Assembly: GCF_002260525.1 (NCBI RefSeq)
Contig: NZ_MRYI01000001.1
Span: forward strand, 558,001 to 622,000
Length of the DNA: 64,000 bases
Reading direction: 5' to 3'
Origin: Hahella sp. CCB-MM4
GTDB lineage: Bacteria > Pseudomonadota > Gammaproteobacteria > Pseudomonadales > Oleiphilaceae
Shown: in pieces, positions 8,786-17,643 of the stretch
Numbering within the stretch: position 1 is the first letter of the stretch
Layout of the letters: each line of letters starts with the position of its first letter
Position numbers and translations under genes: made by a program
The notes under the pieces: generated by a model
The model's input: the letters and a program-made list of their open reading frames with translations, nothing else
Told to the model about the DNA's origin: nothing
Database searches by the model: none

Positions 8786-10813
8786 ATGTCATTCGCTCAA
8801 TTTGTGAGACTTCCCGGCATGGGGTTTCTAACCCGTGTCTATACCCTGAGTACAGCCATGATTCTCCTGCTGGTATCTGTTACCTGGACCAGCCTGAATT
8901 CCATTAGCCTGCTTCAGAAAAGTACCTTGCAGATATCACAGCAGGCCCTACCCAGACTCAAAACCAGCCAGAGTTTCTTCAGTTCCCTTCAAACCATGAC
9001 CCTTTCCGTATCCGGGGCGCTATCTGAAGATCGTGGAGATCGGGTTGACGCTTATGAAACCCGGTTTGCCGAAGCCCATAAACAGGCGTCCGGACAACTG
9101 GAAAATCTGAAAACGACGGACGCAGGTGACTCCGTGGACGCTTTGCGGGGGCTATTGGATGAACTGGCCAAGCTCAGTCGGCAGACCATGGCAGGACATC
9201 GTGAGGTGATCGAGCAGGCAGATAAAATGGCTGTCGCCATCAGGGATCTGCAGCTTCAGTTTTCCCGCTATAAACAGGATCTGTTAAGGACCCAGTTTGC
9301 CACCAAAGATGACTTCGTCGCCTATTCGGTCAAAGACTTCATTATTCCTTTCGAGCAAATGGAGGCCGTACTCTTTGATGCCATTGGTACAGGCTCTTCA
9401 GCTAAGCTGCTACAGGCAAGAGAAAAGGTTGAGGGCATGCTGCCAGAGGTGCGCAAAAAACTGGAGTTCGTGATTGCGGATCTCAAACCACACGAAGACA
9501 ATCGGACCGATTATGAACACACCTACCGGCCAGAATTTGAAAGCGTTGTCAACAATATATCCCTCACTGGTGAAGGTACGCTGGCGCGCTATCTCTCTTG
9601 GCTGCAATCCCGGGAAAGTAACCTCGCGGACAGGGAAGCACTGATTGCCAAACAGGAGGAAGCCGGGCGTCTGGTGGCCCCTCTGATTGAACAAGCGGAA
9701 AGCCTAACACAACACCTTTCCTCTCAGGCGCAGGACATCTCGACCGGCAGCTTTAACAATATTCTGTTGATGGCCGTTATTTCCACTCTGATCGCCCTGC
9801 TCATGAGCCTATGGCTCAGCCGAACTATGCGCAGAGGATTGAAAGCCGTCTCTGTCTCTCTCAGACAGCTTGCCACAGGGGATATGCAGGTCCGCTGTCA
9901 TTACACTCACCAGGATGAATTCGGGCAGATCAGTGAAGATGTCAATCAGGTTGCGGGAAATATGCAGGAGTCTCTGCGCCAGCTGAGAGAATCCGCGCAG
10001 CAGCAGGATGCTATCGCTCACGCCAATTCCGATGATTGCAGTGAGGCCAACCGTGGTCTTGAGCAACAACGCGAAAGTATCAGTCAACTGGCTACTGCAA
10101 TGACGGAAATGGAATCATCCTTTGCTGAAGTGGCACGCCATGCCATGGATACTTCCGCGCTGGTTAACCAGGTGGAAGGTGCCGTAGTTGAAGGTAGCAA
10201 TATCATGACTGACGCCATCAGAAACACTAATGAGCTGTCAGATCAACTGCAGGGGTCCGTGGAAAGGATCGCCAATGTCGAGACCCAGAGCGAACAGATC
10301 GGGCAAATTCTTGATGTAATCAGTGGCATTGCTGAGCAGACCAATCTGCTGGCACTGAATGCGGCGATCGAAGCTGCAAGGGCAGGAGAACAAGGACGTG
10401 GTTTTGCAGTGGTGGCCGACGAAGTGCGCAACCTGGCACGCCGTACCGGTGAGTCCACTGCTGAGATCCAGCAGCGAATTGACGCATTACAAAAGGGAAT
10501 TTTTGAGGCGGTGGAATCAGTCAGGGAAAGTAAAGACCGCATGATGACGAACGTCACTCAGGTGGATTCCGCAGACGGTACCATGCAGCAAATTCGTGAG
10601 CGGGTTGAAGAAATAGCCACGATGTCACGCCAGATCAGCGAAGCCACTCAACAGCAGCAGCTGGCGGCAGAAGAAATATCTCTGAATATGAATCTGATTC
10701 ATCAGGCTGCGGATACTAACATGACCATTGTGCATCGTATTACCAAGACCAGTTCCCGACAGGCCAATATGGCAGATGAGCAGCAACAGCTATGCTTGCG
10801 ATATAAAATATAG
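8786..10813 (+). CDS. Methyl-accepting chemotaxis protein (transmembrane)
   Basis: A 675-residue chemoreceptor. The first membrane segment is at about 14-38, followed by a helical periplasmic sensor region of about 280 residues, a second membrane segment at 324-345, HAMP, and a cytoplasmic signalling domain with the hairpin tip [20 protein letters not shown] near 519. The ATG is preceded by GGAGAG. The periplasmic part has no family I can name with confidence. The C-terminus lacks a WxxF-type CheR/CheB tether. It is encoded opposite the adjoining chemosensory operon and probably feeds it or the flagellar array. Confidence 0.9.
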   Translation: MSFAQFVRLPGMGFLTRVYTLSTAMILLLVSVTWTSLNSISLLQKSTLQISQQALPRLKTSQSFFSSLQTMTLSVSGALSEDRGDRVDAYETRFAEAHKQASGQLENLKTTDAGDSVDALRGLLDELAKLSRQTMAGHREVIEQADKMAVAIRDLQLQFSRYKQDLLRTQFATKDDFVAYSVKDFIIPFEQMEAVLFDAIGTGSSAKLLQAREKVEGMLPEVRKKLEFVIADLKPHEDNRTDYEHTYRPEFESVVNNISLTGEGTLARYLSWLQSRESNLADREALIAKQEEAGRLVAPLIEQAESLTQHLSSQAQDISTGSFNNILLMAVISTLIALLMSLWLSRTMRRGLKAVSVSLRQLATGDMQVRCHYTHQDEFGQISEDVNQVAGNMQESLRQLRESAQQQDAIAHANSDDCSEANRGLEQQRESISQLATAMTEMESSFAEVARHAMDTSALVNQVEGAVVEGSNIMTDAIRNTNELSDQLQGSVERIANVETQSEQIGQILDVISGIAEQTNLLALNAAIEAARAGEQGRGFAVVADEVRNLARRTGESTAEIQQRIDALQKGIFEAVESVRESKDRMMTNVTQVDSADGTMQQIRERVEEIATMSRQISEATQQQQLAAEEISLNMNLIHQAADTNMTIVHRITKTSSRQANMADEQQQLCLRYKI

Positions 10814-10867
10814 CCCCCCGGCAGTGGCGATCAAGCCAGTGTGAAAGGCACTAGAGCGCCAGCTTCG

Positions 10868-10898
10868 AAAAGCCCGACCTGCATGGATGCAAAGGGCT
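10868..10898 (-). terminator. Possible terminator of the chemosensory operon
   Basis: AGCCC and GGGCT pair around a nested TGCAT/ATGCA stem, and on the minus strand the hairpin is followed by a run of four T. It lies 10 bases past the cheB stop codon. The outer stem is short. Confidence 0.45.
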
Positions 10899-10907
10899 GA
10901 ATTCGAT

Positions 10908-11996
10908 TTACCTTGCCCAGCGAATAATCTCGTCAGAGATGCCGTTCAACGGTAACACCTGCCCCACCGCCCCCAGTTTGACAGCAGCTCCCGGCATCCC
11001 CCACACAACGCAGGATGCTTCGTCCTGGGCAATGGTCGAAGCACCCGTTTCCTTTAGCCTCAACATGGCTTCCGCACCGTCTTTCCCCATGCCGGTTAAC
11101 ATAACTCCCAAAGCATTTTTTCCAGCAGCTTTTGCAACAGAATCAAACAAAACGCCGACACTTGGTTTGTGGCGATTGACGAGGGGGCCGTCATTTAACT
11201 GGCAGACATATTTGGCTCCGGATCGGACCACCTCCAGATGCCGGTCACCTCGCGCGATATACACACGCCCGGTGGTAATTGGAGCGCCTTCATAGGCTTC
11301 TTCAACCTTTAGCGGTAACATTCTGTCCAGACGCTCGGCAAAGCTACGGGAGAACGCTCCGGGGATATGCTGGGCAACCACCACACCCGGCACGGAAGTC
11401 GGCAAGCCAATCAGCACATCACGAATGGCATCCAGCCCGCCTGTTGACGCTCCTATTGCTATCAGTTTGTCTGTGGTGGCAAAGGTCGGCTGTGCAAAGG
11501 TATCCTGCCGTTTTTCACGCTGCTGCAACTTCTGCAACTGCTGTTGTTTTCTTAACAGCTTGTCTTTGGAGACCGTCGCAGCCATGCGAATCTTCTCAAT
11601 AATGACGGCGGCTTTTTCCTCAATGCCTTCCTTGAGATCCAGTCTTGGCTTGGTAATAAAATCAATCGCACCGGTTTCAAGGGCATCAAGCGTCACCTGC
11701 GCCCCCTGATCAGTAAGGCTGGAAATCATCACCACAGGCATAGGGCGCAGGCGCATAAGATTGCGCAGGAATGTAATACCGTCCATTCTTGGCATTTCCA
11801 CATCCAGAGTCAGCACATCCGGATTACACTGCTTGATCTTTTCCCTTGCCTGATACGGATCCACCGCCGTGTCCACGACTTCCAGGTCCGGTGCCTGGTT
11901 AATAATCTCTGTCAATATTCTGCGCATCAGGGCGGAATCATCCACCACCAGTACTTTATATCGGTGATCAGGTGTTTTATCTCTGAAATCGGGCAT
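10908..11996 (-). CDS. cheB: Chemotaxis protein-glutamate methylesterase/deamidase CheB
   Basis: A 362-residue CheB that removes methyl groups from, and deamidates, chemoreceptor glutamates, giving adaptation. The receiver domain (13-130) has acidic pair D19/D20, acceptor D65 and K116. A Gln/Lys-rich linker (145-165) leads to the methylesterase domain with catalytic Ser in GASTGG, His in AQHIPG and Asp in GMGKDG. It is the last gene of the operon, 40 bp after cheD, and a hairpin follows. Confidence 0.96.
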   Translation of the reverse strand: MPDFRDKTPDHRYKVLVVDDSALMRRILTEIINQAPDLEVVDTAVDPYQAREKIKQCNPDVLTLDVEMPRMDGITFLRNLMRLRPMPVVMISSLTDQGAQVTLDALETGAIDFITKPRLDLKEGIEEKAAVIIEKIRMAATVSKDKLLRKQQQLQKLQQREKRQDTFAQPTFATTDKLIAIGASTGGLDAIRDVLIGLPTSVPGVVVAQHIPGAFSRSFAERLDRMLPLKVEEAYEGAPITTGRVYIARGDRHLEVVRSGAKYVCQLNDGPLVNRHKPSVGVLFDSVAKAAGKNALGVMLTGMGKDGAEAMLRLKETGASTIAQDEASCVVWGMPGAAVKLGAVGQVLPLNGISDEIIRWAR

Positions 11997-12036
11997 CGTG
12001 GCTTATGTCCTTTCTTGTATTGTTCCCAACGCCGGC

Positions 12037-12663
12037 CTAAAACAGATCCACATCTCCCACCTCGACAGGATGTTCTTTCAACGTATCCATATACTGTGTC
12101 TCACGTTTAAGCAGCGTGTCATTGTGCAGAGACTCAATACGCTTGAGCAGCACCTTTCCCGTTTTTGGGTCATACAAAATTTTGCGTGGATGGTCTCCCC
12201 CCAAGTCTTCAGCGGATATTCTGAAACCCTCAACCTCCAGGTAGTTACGGACAAACTGAATGTTCTTGTCGCCCACACTTCCCATTCCCCGAATGACATT
12301 ACCTCCCCCAAACACCTTAAATTCCAGCCTGTCCCGGTTGCCGCACAACTTCATGACATCGTTGATCAGGTGTTCCATGGCAAAGTTGCCATAGCGATAG
12401 GCATCACTGATAACATTGACATTGCCCTGGGAATTCTGTGGCAGCATAAAATGATTCATCCCTCCAATCCCGGTTTTGGGATCACGAACACAAGCAGCGA
12501 CACATGAGCCAAGTACCGTGCCGATCATTTCATTTTCCAGGGTCACGTAGTACTCGCCGGGCATGATTTTGGCTACATATAGCTTACGGTGAGGATCCCA
12601 GAAACGATTAACATCCTTGAACCAGGGTAAACAGGTCGGAGGTAAATGCTGTTTAGAGGACAC
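12037..12663 (-). CDS. cheD: Chemoreceptor glutamine deamidase CheD
   Basis: A 208-residue CheD, which deamidates receptor glutamines. The catalytic Cys is in VLGSCVAAC and the active-site His in GGMNHFMLP. It lies 10 bp after cheR and 40 bp before cheB, the usual order in accessory chemosensory operons such as cluster II of Pseudomonas aeruginosa. The N-terminal 30 residues are specific to this long form. Confidence 0.94.
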   Translation of the reverse strand: MSSKQHLPPTCLPWFKDVNRFWDPHRKLYVAKIMPGEYYVTLENEMIGTVLGSCVAACVRDPKTGIGGMNHFMLPQNSQGNVNVISDAYRYGNFAMEHLINDVMKLCGNRDRLEFKVFGGGNVIRGMGSVGDKNIQFVRNYLEVEGFRISAEDLGGDHPRKILYDPKTGKVLLKRIESLHNDTLLKRETQYMDTLKEHPVEVGDVDLF

Positions 12664-12673
12664 GACAAAAACC

Positions 12674-13507
12674 TCAGACTCTCGCGTATATCGTATTGCC
12701 TATCGAGCGAAACTGCTCTGAAATGCCGTGCAACGATTCGGAGTGCCCCAGAATCAGATAGCCGTCATTGGATAGACAACCCGCAAATTTTCGCACAAGA
12801 TCCGTTTTTGTGTTCCGGTCAAAATAAATCACGACGTTGCGACAGAAAATCACATCGAAAGTTTTTTTAAATCCAAAATCACGTATCAGATTTAACTGCT
12901 CAAATCGGATATTCTTCTTAAGCTCCGACGAGACCTTGGCATAACCTTCATTGCTACCTTTGCCCTTCAGAAACCACCTCTTTTTTATATTCATCGGTAT
13001 GTTTTTGACCCGTTCCAGTTGGTATACCCCCTGACGTGCCTGTCCCAGAACCTCCGTATCGATATCCGTGGCCAGAATCTCCCAGGTAAAATTATACTCT
13101 TGGGCGGCCTCAGCCAATGTCATGGCTATGGAGTAGGTCTCCTCCCCGATAGAGCATCCGGCGGACCAGATGGAGATCCTGCGCTGGTTTCTTTCCATCA
13201 ATGCAGGAATCACCTGGTTACTGAGAAACTGAAAGTGGTGATTTTCACGGAAAAAGGAGGTCAGGTTGGTCGTTAGCGCATTTATAAAATGGGTGAACTC
13301 CGTTTCCTTGTTCTTTTTTAGATAATCCACATAGTCGTCAAAGCTGGTGAGGCGTAATTGACGTAATCGTTTTGTCAGACGGGAATAGAACATTTCATAC
13401 TTATTGTCTGCGACCACAATCCCAGAGTAGTCCTGGCTGAGCCGACGAAAATACTCGAAGTGCTCCCGGGTAAAGTGAAAGTCCCGATCCTGCATTGCCG
13501 TACTCAT
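12674..13507 (-). CDS. cheR: Chemotaxis protein methyltransferase CheR
   Basis: A 277-residue S-adenosylmethionine-dependent methyltransferase that methylates receptor glutamates. It has an N-terminal helical domain (1-85) and a Rossmann domain with SIWSAGCSIGEETYSIA as the SAM loop, plus FCRNVVIYFD near the C-terminus. AGGGA precedes the ATG. It follows a STAS gene by 14 bp and precedes cheD by 10 bp. Confidence 0.96.
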   Translation of the reverse strand: MSTAMQDRDFHFTREHFEYFRRLSQDYSGIVVADNKYEMFYSRLTKRLRQLRLTSFDDYVDYLKKNKETEFTHFINALTTNLTSFFRENHHFQFLSNQVIPALMERNQRRISIWSAGCSIGEETYSIAMTLAEAAQEYNFTWEILATDIDTEVLGQARQGVYQLERVKNIPMNIKKRWFLKGKGSNEGYAKVSSELKKNIRFEQLNLIRDFGFKKTFDVIFCRNVVIYFDRNTKTDLVRKFAGCLSNDGYLILGHSESLHGISEQFRSIGNTIYARV

Positions 13508-13521
13508 CTATCGTCCCTGTA

Positions 13522-13800
13522 TCAGATCACGATGGTATCTTCCAGCCCCACCACTTTGATGGCCTGTTTCAATACCTCACTTCCAGCTTTCCAGTCCAGC
13601 AGACCTCCACCGGCTTCCAGTCGACGCTGGGCCGCCAGGAGCAATTGCACTCCAGCCGTGTCGACCACCTCCACATTGCTGGCATCCAAAACGAGTTTCT
13701 TCTCAAACTCCTTCGCCTTCAGTTGCTCATGCAAAGCTTCAATGTTGGCAATTGTGAGATTCGCGGGGAGTTTCAGTGGTGTGTTTTTGCTCCGGCTCAT
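13522..13800 (-). CDS. STAS-domain protein (anti-sigma-antagonist-like)
   Basis: A 92-residue single-domain STAS protein of the SpoIIAA/MlaB-like type. The phosphorylation-site region reads VVDTAGVQLLL, with Thr where SpoIIAA-like antagonists often have Ser. It overlaps the end of the upstream cheW by an ATGA junction, so translation is coupled. STAS genes at this place recur in accessory chemosensory operons, but the role is not established. It could be a target of the kinase domain encoded at 20277-21944 or an array scaffold component. Confidence 0.85.
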   Translation of the reverse strand: MSRSKNTPLKLPANLTIANIEALHEQLKAKEFEKKLVLDASNVEVVDTAGVQLLLAAQRRLEAGGGLLDWKAGSEVLKQAIKVVGLEDTIVI

Positions 13801-14342
13801 TGATCCGTTGCCTCTATCACTTTGGAAAACGTTTCTGGATCCAGCAGTGAATCCACATCAATTAACAGCACCATACCCTCTTCGGTCTTGACCAGTCCTC
13901 GCAGATATCGGGTATCAAGCTTGGAACCTAACTCCGGTTTTGCCTTAATTTCCTCGGGCTTGATATCAAGAACATCCGCAACCCGGTCTACAACCATCCC
14001 AACCACATGTTCCTGTTGATGATCATTTCCAGTTTGTTGATCACCTTCTTTAGACCGGGCAGTGGCGGCCTGCATGATGGATACAAGAATCACGACGGTC
14101 TCCCTACTGTAGTTGACGCCCCCCAGAGAGAACTTCATACGCAGGTCCACAATTGGTACGATGCCGCCCCGAAACTCGATAACCCCTTTTATGTATTTGG
14201 GAACGTTGAGAATTTCCCTGGGTTTGCTCCAGCCACGAATTTCACGCACTCTGAGAATGTCCAATGCATAGGCATCCTCGCCCATCCAGAATGTGAGAAA
14301 CTGGGATGAGCGCTCGTCTTTGACTCCCCGATCCGGCCTCAT
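13797..14342 (-). CDS. cheW: Chemotaxis coupling protein CheW (second copy)
   Basis: A 181-residue CheW that links receptors to CheA. The core contains LTFWMGEDAYALDILRVREI and the conserved GVIEFRGGIVPIVDLR, and a central insertion of about 20 polar residues lengthens it beyond the usual 150-165. The ATG at 14342 overlaps the mcp stop codon (TGATG) and has GGGAGG seven bases upstream, so it is preferred over a TTG 15 bases earlier. Confidence 0.94.
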   Translation of the reverse strand: MRPDRGVKDERSSQFLTFWMGEDAYALDILRVREIRGWSKPREILNVPKYIKGVIEFRGGIVPIVDLRMKFSLGGVNYSRETVVILVSIMQAATARSKEGDQQTGNDHQQEHVVGMVVDRVADVLDIKPEEIKAKPELGSKLDTRYLRGLVKTEEGMVLLIDVDSLLDPETFSKVIEATDQ

Positions 14343-17059
14343 CAGAATACCTCCCAATCGTCTTCGCCAGATTCCGGCGAGGCAGACTTGGCCGCTGCGC
14401 TGGTCATTTTATCCTTGCTGTTGCCCTTCGGTTTTGGTGCACTCGTCGCTGCAGTACTCCGGGGCAGATTGGCGCGGGAGGGAACCGAAATACTCATATC
14501 TCCGCTGGCCTGAAAGAACGACATGACCTGGACCATCTGGCCGACGCTGTCCAGGGAGGATTCCGCAGAGGAAGCGGTCTCTTCCGCCAAAGCAGCGTTT
14601 TGCTGGGTGATTTCATCCAGCTCTGAAATGGCTCTGTTAATCTGGTCTATGCCGGAGCTCTGCTCTTCTGTAGCTGCGGCAATATCGGAAATCAGGTCAG
14701 ACACCTTCTTCACGTTGGCAATGATATCGTCCAATGTGGTACCAGATTCATTCACCAGATCAGAGCCTGCCTGGACTTTCTTCACACTGTCTTCAATCAA
14801 TTCCTTGATTTCCTTGGCAGAGGTCGCACTGCGCTGGGCCAGATTACGAACTTCCGTGGCCACCACCGCAAAGCCGCGTCCCTGTTCACCCGCCCTGGCG
14901 GCTTCCACAGAAGCATTCAAGGCGAGCAGATTGGTTTGAAAAGCAATGTCGTCGATAACACTGATAATCTCAGCAATCTTGCGACTGGATTCATTGATCT
15001 CCGCCATGGAAGATACGGTACGCTTAATAACCTCCCCTCCTTTGCTGGCAGAATCCCTGGACAGATTAGACAGCTGGTCCGCCTGGCGGGAATTATCAGC
15101 CGTGTTGCGCACGTTGCTGGCGAGCTCTTCCATACTGGATGCGGTTTCTTCCAGGCTGGAACTCTGTTTTTCGGTTCTCTCCGATAGCTGATTGTTGCCC
15201 GTCGAAATTTCCTGATTTGCGGCACGTACGCTTTCCGTGGAAGTCAGCAATTGATTGACAATGCCATTAAGCCGCTCGACGCTTCCGTTAACTGAGTTGG
15301 CGATATTGGCGTATTGACCGTCATAGTCAGTGTCCATACGTCCGCTAAGATCTCCTTTAGACATTTTGCTGACCACATCACCAATATCTTCCAACACATC
15401 ATCCACCACCTGGACGAATTCGTTCAGTCCTTCCGCAAGCTTAAGGAAAAATCCTTCCTTGCCTTCCATGGGCAGGCGTTCCTTGAGGTCGCCCTGACGG
15501 GCCGCCAGCACCAGCTTTTCCACCTCACTTTCAGCTTTCACTTGGTCGGTGACATCACGCCACTCCACCACGAAGCCGAGGATGTTGTCCTTACTGTCCC
15601 TGATCGCGCCGGCGGTCAGATCAAAATGGCTTCCGCCCAATACCAGACTGGCGTCATGGGGCGCTTTCAATTGGGTCAGCAATTGGCGTTGATGAGCAGG
15701 ATTCTTATGGAAGAAATCGATATTCTGTCCCATCAGCTCATCAGCATTGAACTGGGGAAGACGCTTGCGAATCTCATTCTCAGCAGCTTTCAGCACTCTG
15801 GTAACCGAGGGGTTCATGTACACAATGTTAAAATTCTCATCTGCCACCATCAGTGCTGTGGAGGTCGTTTCTATGGCTTGCTGCAAGCGGGTCATTTCAA
15901 CCTCAGCACGGCGCTCCTGAGTCACATTTCTCCATTCCACTACGTATCCAAGGATACTGTTGTTCTGATCACGGATAGCACCGGCGGTCAGGTCAAATAA
16001 GGTATCACCAAGTGACAGACTCGCATCATAAGGGGTGGTGAGGCTCTGGAGTAACTGCCGCTGATGGGCCGGGTTCTTATGGAAGAAATCAATGTTCTGA
16101 CCCAGCAGCTTGTCAGCATCAAATTGAGGGACTCTCTTGCGAATTTCACTCTGCGCATCTTTCAATGTTCTGGTGACCGCAGGATTCATATACACAATAT
16201 TGAATTCTTCATCAGCCACCATGATGGCTGAGGCAGTGGTTTCGATGGCTTGCTTCAGGCGGGTCATTTCGATCATTTGAACCCGATCTCGCTCATCCTG
16301 CGCTTTTAGCTGATCCCGCAATTCCCTGATGGAACCGAACACACCCTGTCCTTCGCCAAGCTCCTGGTTGTAGTTCCCCGCGGTCAGTTCACCGGCAATA
16401 CGCGACAACATTGCCGGCTCAGCTCCCAAGGTACTCATCAGCTTCCGTCCAAACGCAAACAGAATGCCGACTCCCAGAAGTATGCCGATGATCGTCACTG
16501 TCACAACCGTGACCAATTCTGAGTTCACATCGGCCTTCACGTCGCTGGAAATTCCTCTGTAGGTCTCCAGTACGGTATCCCCCAGGACTGCCAGAGAAAC
16601 TTCCAGATCTTCAAAACTCTGGTTAAAAGCTTCAAGTCTGTTTAGGGCTTCCCCGTAGGTCCGACTATTCATTACAGCTTCTGAAGACCGCATGAACATC
16701 TTGAGATCAGGTTCAGTCTTTTGAACAAGTCCGGTTAATTTCTCTGAAATCACCGATTCAGAAACCAGGCGATAATCCTCCGTTATTTTTTCTTTGTGCT
16801 CACTAAAGACATCTTTAGCGTCCGCCTGCATCTGCTGATCATTTGTCTGTAAAGCCAGCAGATATTGGTACACACTGCCCCTAACGCCATCGTGGCGCAT
16901 ATCCATGTCGCCGGTGTACCTCAACTGTTTCACGGATCGTTCCATGCGTATTTCATTTTCATGGACAACACTGGTCTGACTGTACAGACTGACCAGAATT
17001 ATCAGAAAAATCACAACAAATAGAGTCCCTACCAGTAACAATGAGCGTTTGACTGTCAT
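14342..17059 (-). CDS. Chemoreceptor with tandem duplicated PAS domains
   Basis: A 905-residue methyl-accepting protein. Membrane segments are at about 5-25 and 180-203, with a periplasmic four-helix-like region between. Two near-identical PAS units of 124 residues follow (about 265-388 and 389-512), each with [17 protein letters not shown], then a HAMP-like region and the signalling domain with [20 protein letters not shown]. The C-terminus is a Pro/Ser/Lys-rich linker ending in DDWEVF, a WxxF-type tether expected to bind CheR. The gene lies between two cheW genes and is the main receptor of the operon. The PAS ligand (heme, FAD or other) is not visible from sequence. Confidence 0.94.
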   Translation of the reverse strand: MTVKRSLLLVGTLFVVIFLIILVSLYSQTSVVHENEIRMERSVKQLRYTGDMDMRHDGVRGSVYQYLLALQTNDQQMQADAKDVFSEHKEKITEDYRLVSESVISEKLTGLVQKTEPDLKMFMRSSEAVMNSRTYGEALNRLEAFNQSFEDLEVSLAVLGDTVLETYRGISSDVKADVNSELVTVVTVTIIGILLGVGILFAFGRKLMSTLGAEPAMLSRIAGELTAGNYNQELGEGQGVFGSIRELRDQLKAQDERDRVQMIEMTRLKQAIETTASAIMVADEEFNIVYMNPAVTRTLKDAQSEIRKRVPQFDADKLLGQNIDFFHKNPAHQRQLLQSLTTPYDASLSLGDTLFDLTAGAIRDQNNSILGYVVEWRNVTQERRAEVEMTRLQQAIETTSTALMVADENFNIVYMNPSVTRVLKAAENEIRKRLPQFNADELMGQNIDFFHKNPAHQRQLLTQLKAPHDASLVLGGSHFDLTAGAIRDSKDNILGFVVEWRDVTDQVKAESEVEKLVLAARQGDLKERLPMEGKEGFFLKLAEGLNEFVQVVDDVLEDIGDVVSKMSKGDLSGRMDTDYDGQYANIANSVNGSVERLNGIVNQLLTSTESVRAANQEISTGNNQLSERTEKQSSSLEETASSMEELASNVRNTADNSRQADQLSNLSRDSASKGGEVIKRTVSSMAEINESSRKIAEIISVIDDIAFQTNLLALNASVEAARAGEQGRGFAVVATEVRNLAQRSATSAKEIKELIEDSVKKVQAGSDLVNESGTTLDDIIANVKKVSDLISDIAAATEEQSSGIDQINRAISELDEITQQNAALAEETASSAESSLDSVGQMVQVMSFFQASGDMSISVPSRANLPRSTAATSAPKPKGNSKDKMTSAAAKSASPESGEDDWEVF

Positions 17060-17080
17060 ATCCAGTCTCCTGACTTTTGT

Positions 17081-17120
17081 CTTGTATCTAATATATCGAT
17101 CTTGTTTCTAATATATCGGT
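17081..17120. repeat. Direct tandem repeat, 20-bp unit, between cheW and mcp
   Basis: CTTGTATCTAATATATCGAT is followed directly by CTTGTTTCTAATATATCGGT, two copies differing at two positions. They lie in the leader upstream of the 17059 receptor start. It may be a slippage duplication or affect local expression. Confidence 0.7.
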
Positions 17121-17139
17121 CTGTTTCATTAACCGATGC

Positions 17140-17643
17140 TTATTCCGCTTCTTCCCTTATGCCCAGGGCCTTGACCAGGTCCAGCATGATGATCATGCGT
17201 CCTGAATATTCCACCACCCCTTGGGCAAACTGGGTGGATTTCCGTTTCTTTAACTGTGGAGCAGGTTGGATTGAAGAGATTGGAAATCGAACGACATCCG
17301 TCAGTTCGTCTACCACCACTCCCTGTATTTTTTCCCGTCCAAGTTCGCGAACGTTGAACATGATGACAACGGTATGCTTGTCATAGTCATGCGTCTTTAA
17401 ACCTATCCTTTTGCGCAGGTCGATAATTGGAACGATGGCCCCCCGAACATTCACTAACCCACATTCCCAGGATTGGGCATGAGGCACTCGGGTGACCGGT
17501 TCCCATGCCCGGATTTCCTTTACTCTCATGATCGGAACGGCATATTCCTCACGCTCGAGACTGAAAGTCAGATACTCACTATCCTGTTCAGCCATGTCTC
17601 CAGACGTTTGTCCGGCACTGGCTGTATCATCCAACTTGGGCAT
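17140..17643 (-). CDS. cheW: Chemotaxis coupling protein CheW (first copy)
   Basis: A 167-residue CheW with core YLTFSLEREEYAVPIMRVKE and LVNVRGAIVPIIDLRKRIG. The ATG at 17643 has GAGG six bases upstream and lies inside the last 17 bases of cheA, so translation is coupled; a longer N-terminus reading further into cheA is less likely. With the second copy at 13797-14342 the operon has two distinct couplers, one possibly specific for the PAS receptor. Confidence 0.94.
   Translation of the reverse strand: MPKLDDTASAGQTSGDMAEQDSEYLTFSLEREEYAVPIMRVKEIRAWEPVTRVPHAQSWECGLVNVRGAIVPIIDLRKRIGLKTHDYDKHTVVIMFNVRELGREKIQGVVVDELTDVVRFPISSIQPAPQLKKRKSTQFAQGVVEYSGRMIIMLDLVKALGIREEAE

Noticed and set aside
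11998-12507. 169-codon plus-strand frame opposite cheD
   Set aside because: It is antisense to a clear CheD with catalytic Cys and His motifs.
15314-16000. Long open frame antisense to the PAS receptor
   Set aside because: Its length comes from the duplicated PAS coding sequence on the other strand; no domain or start signal.
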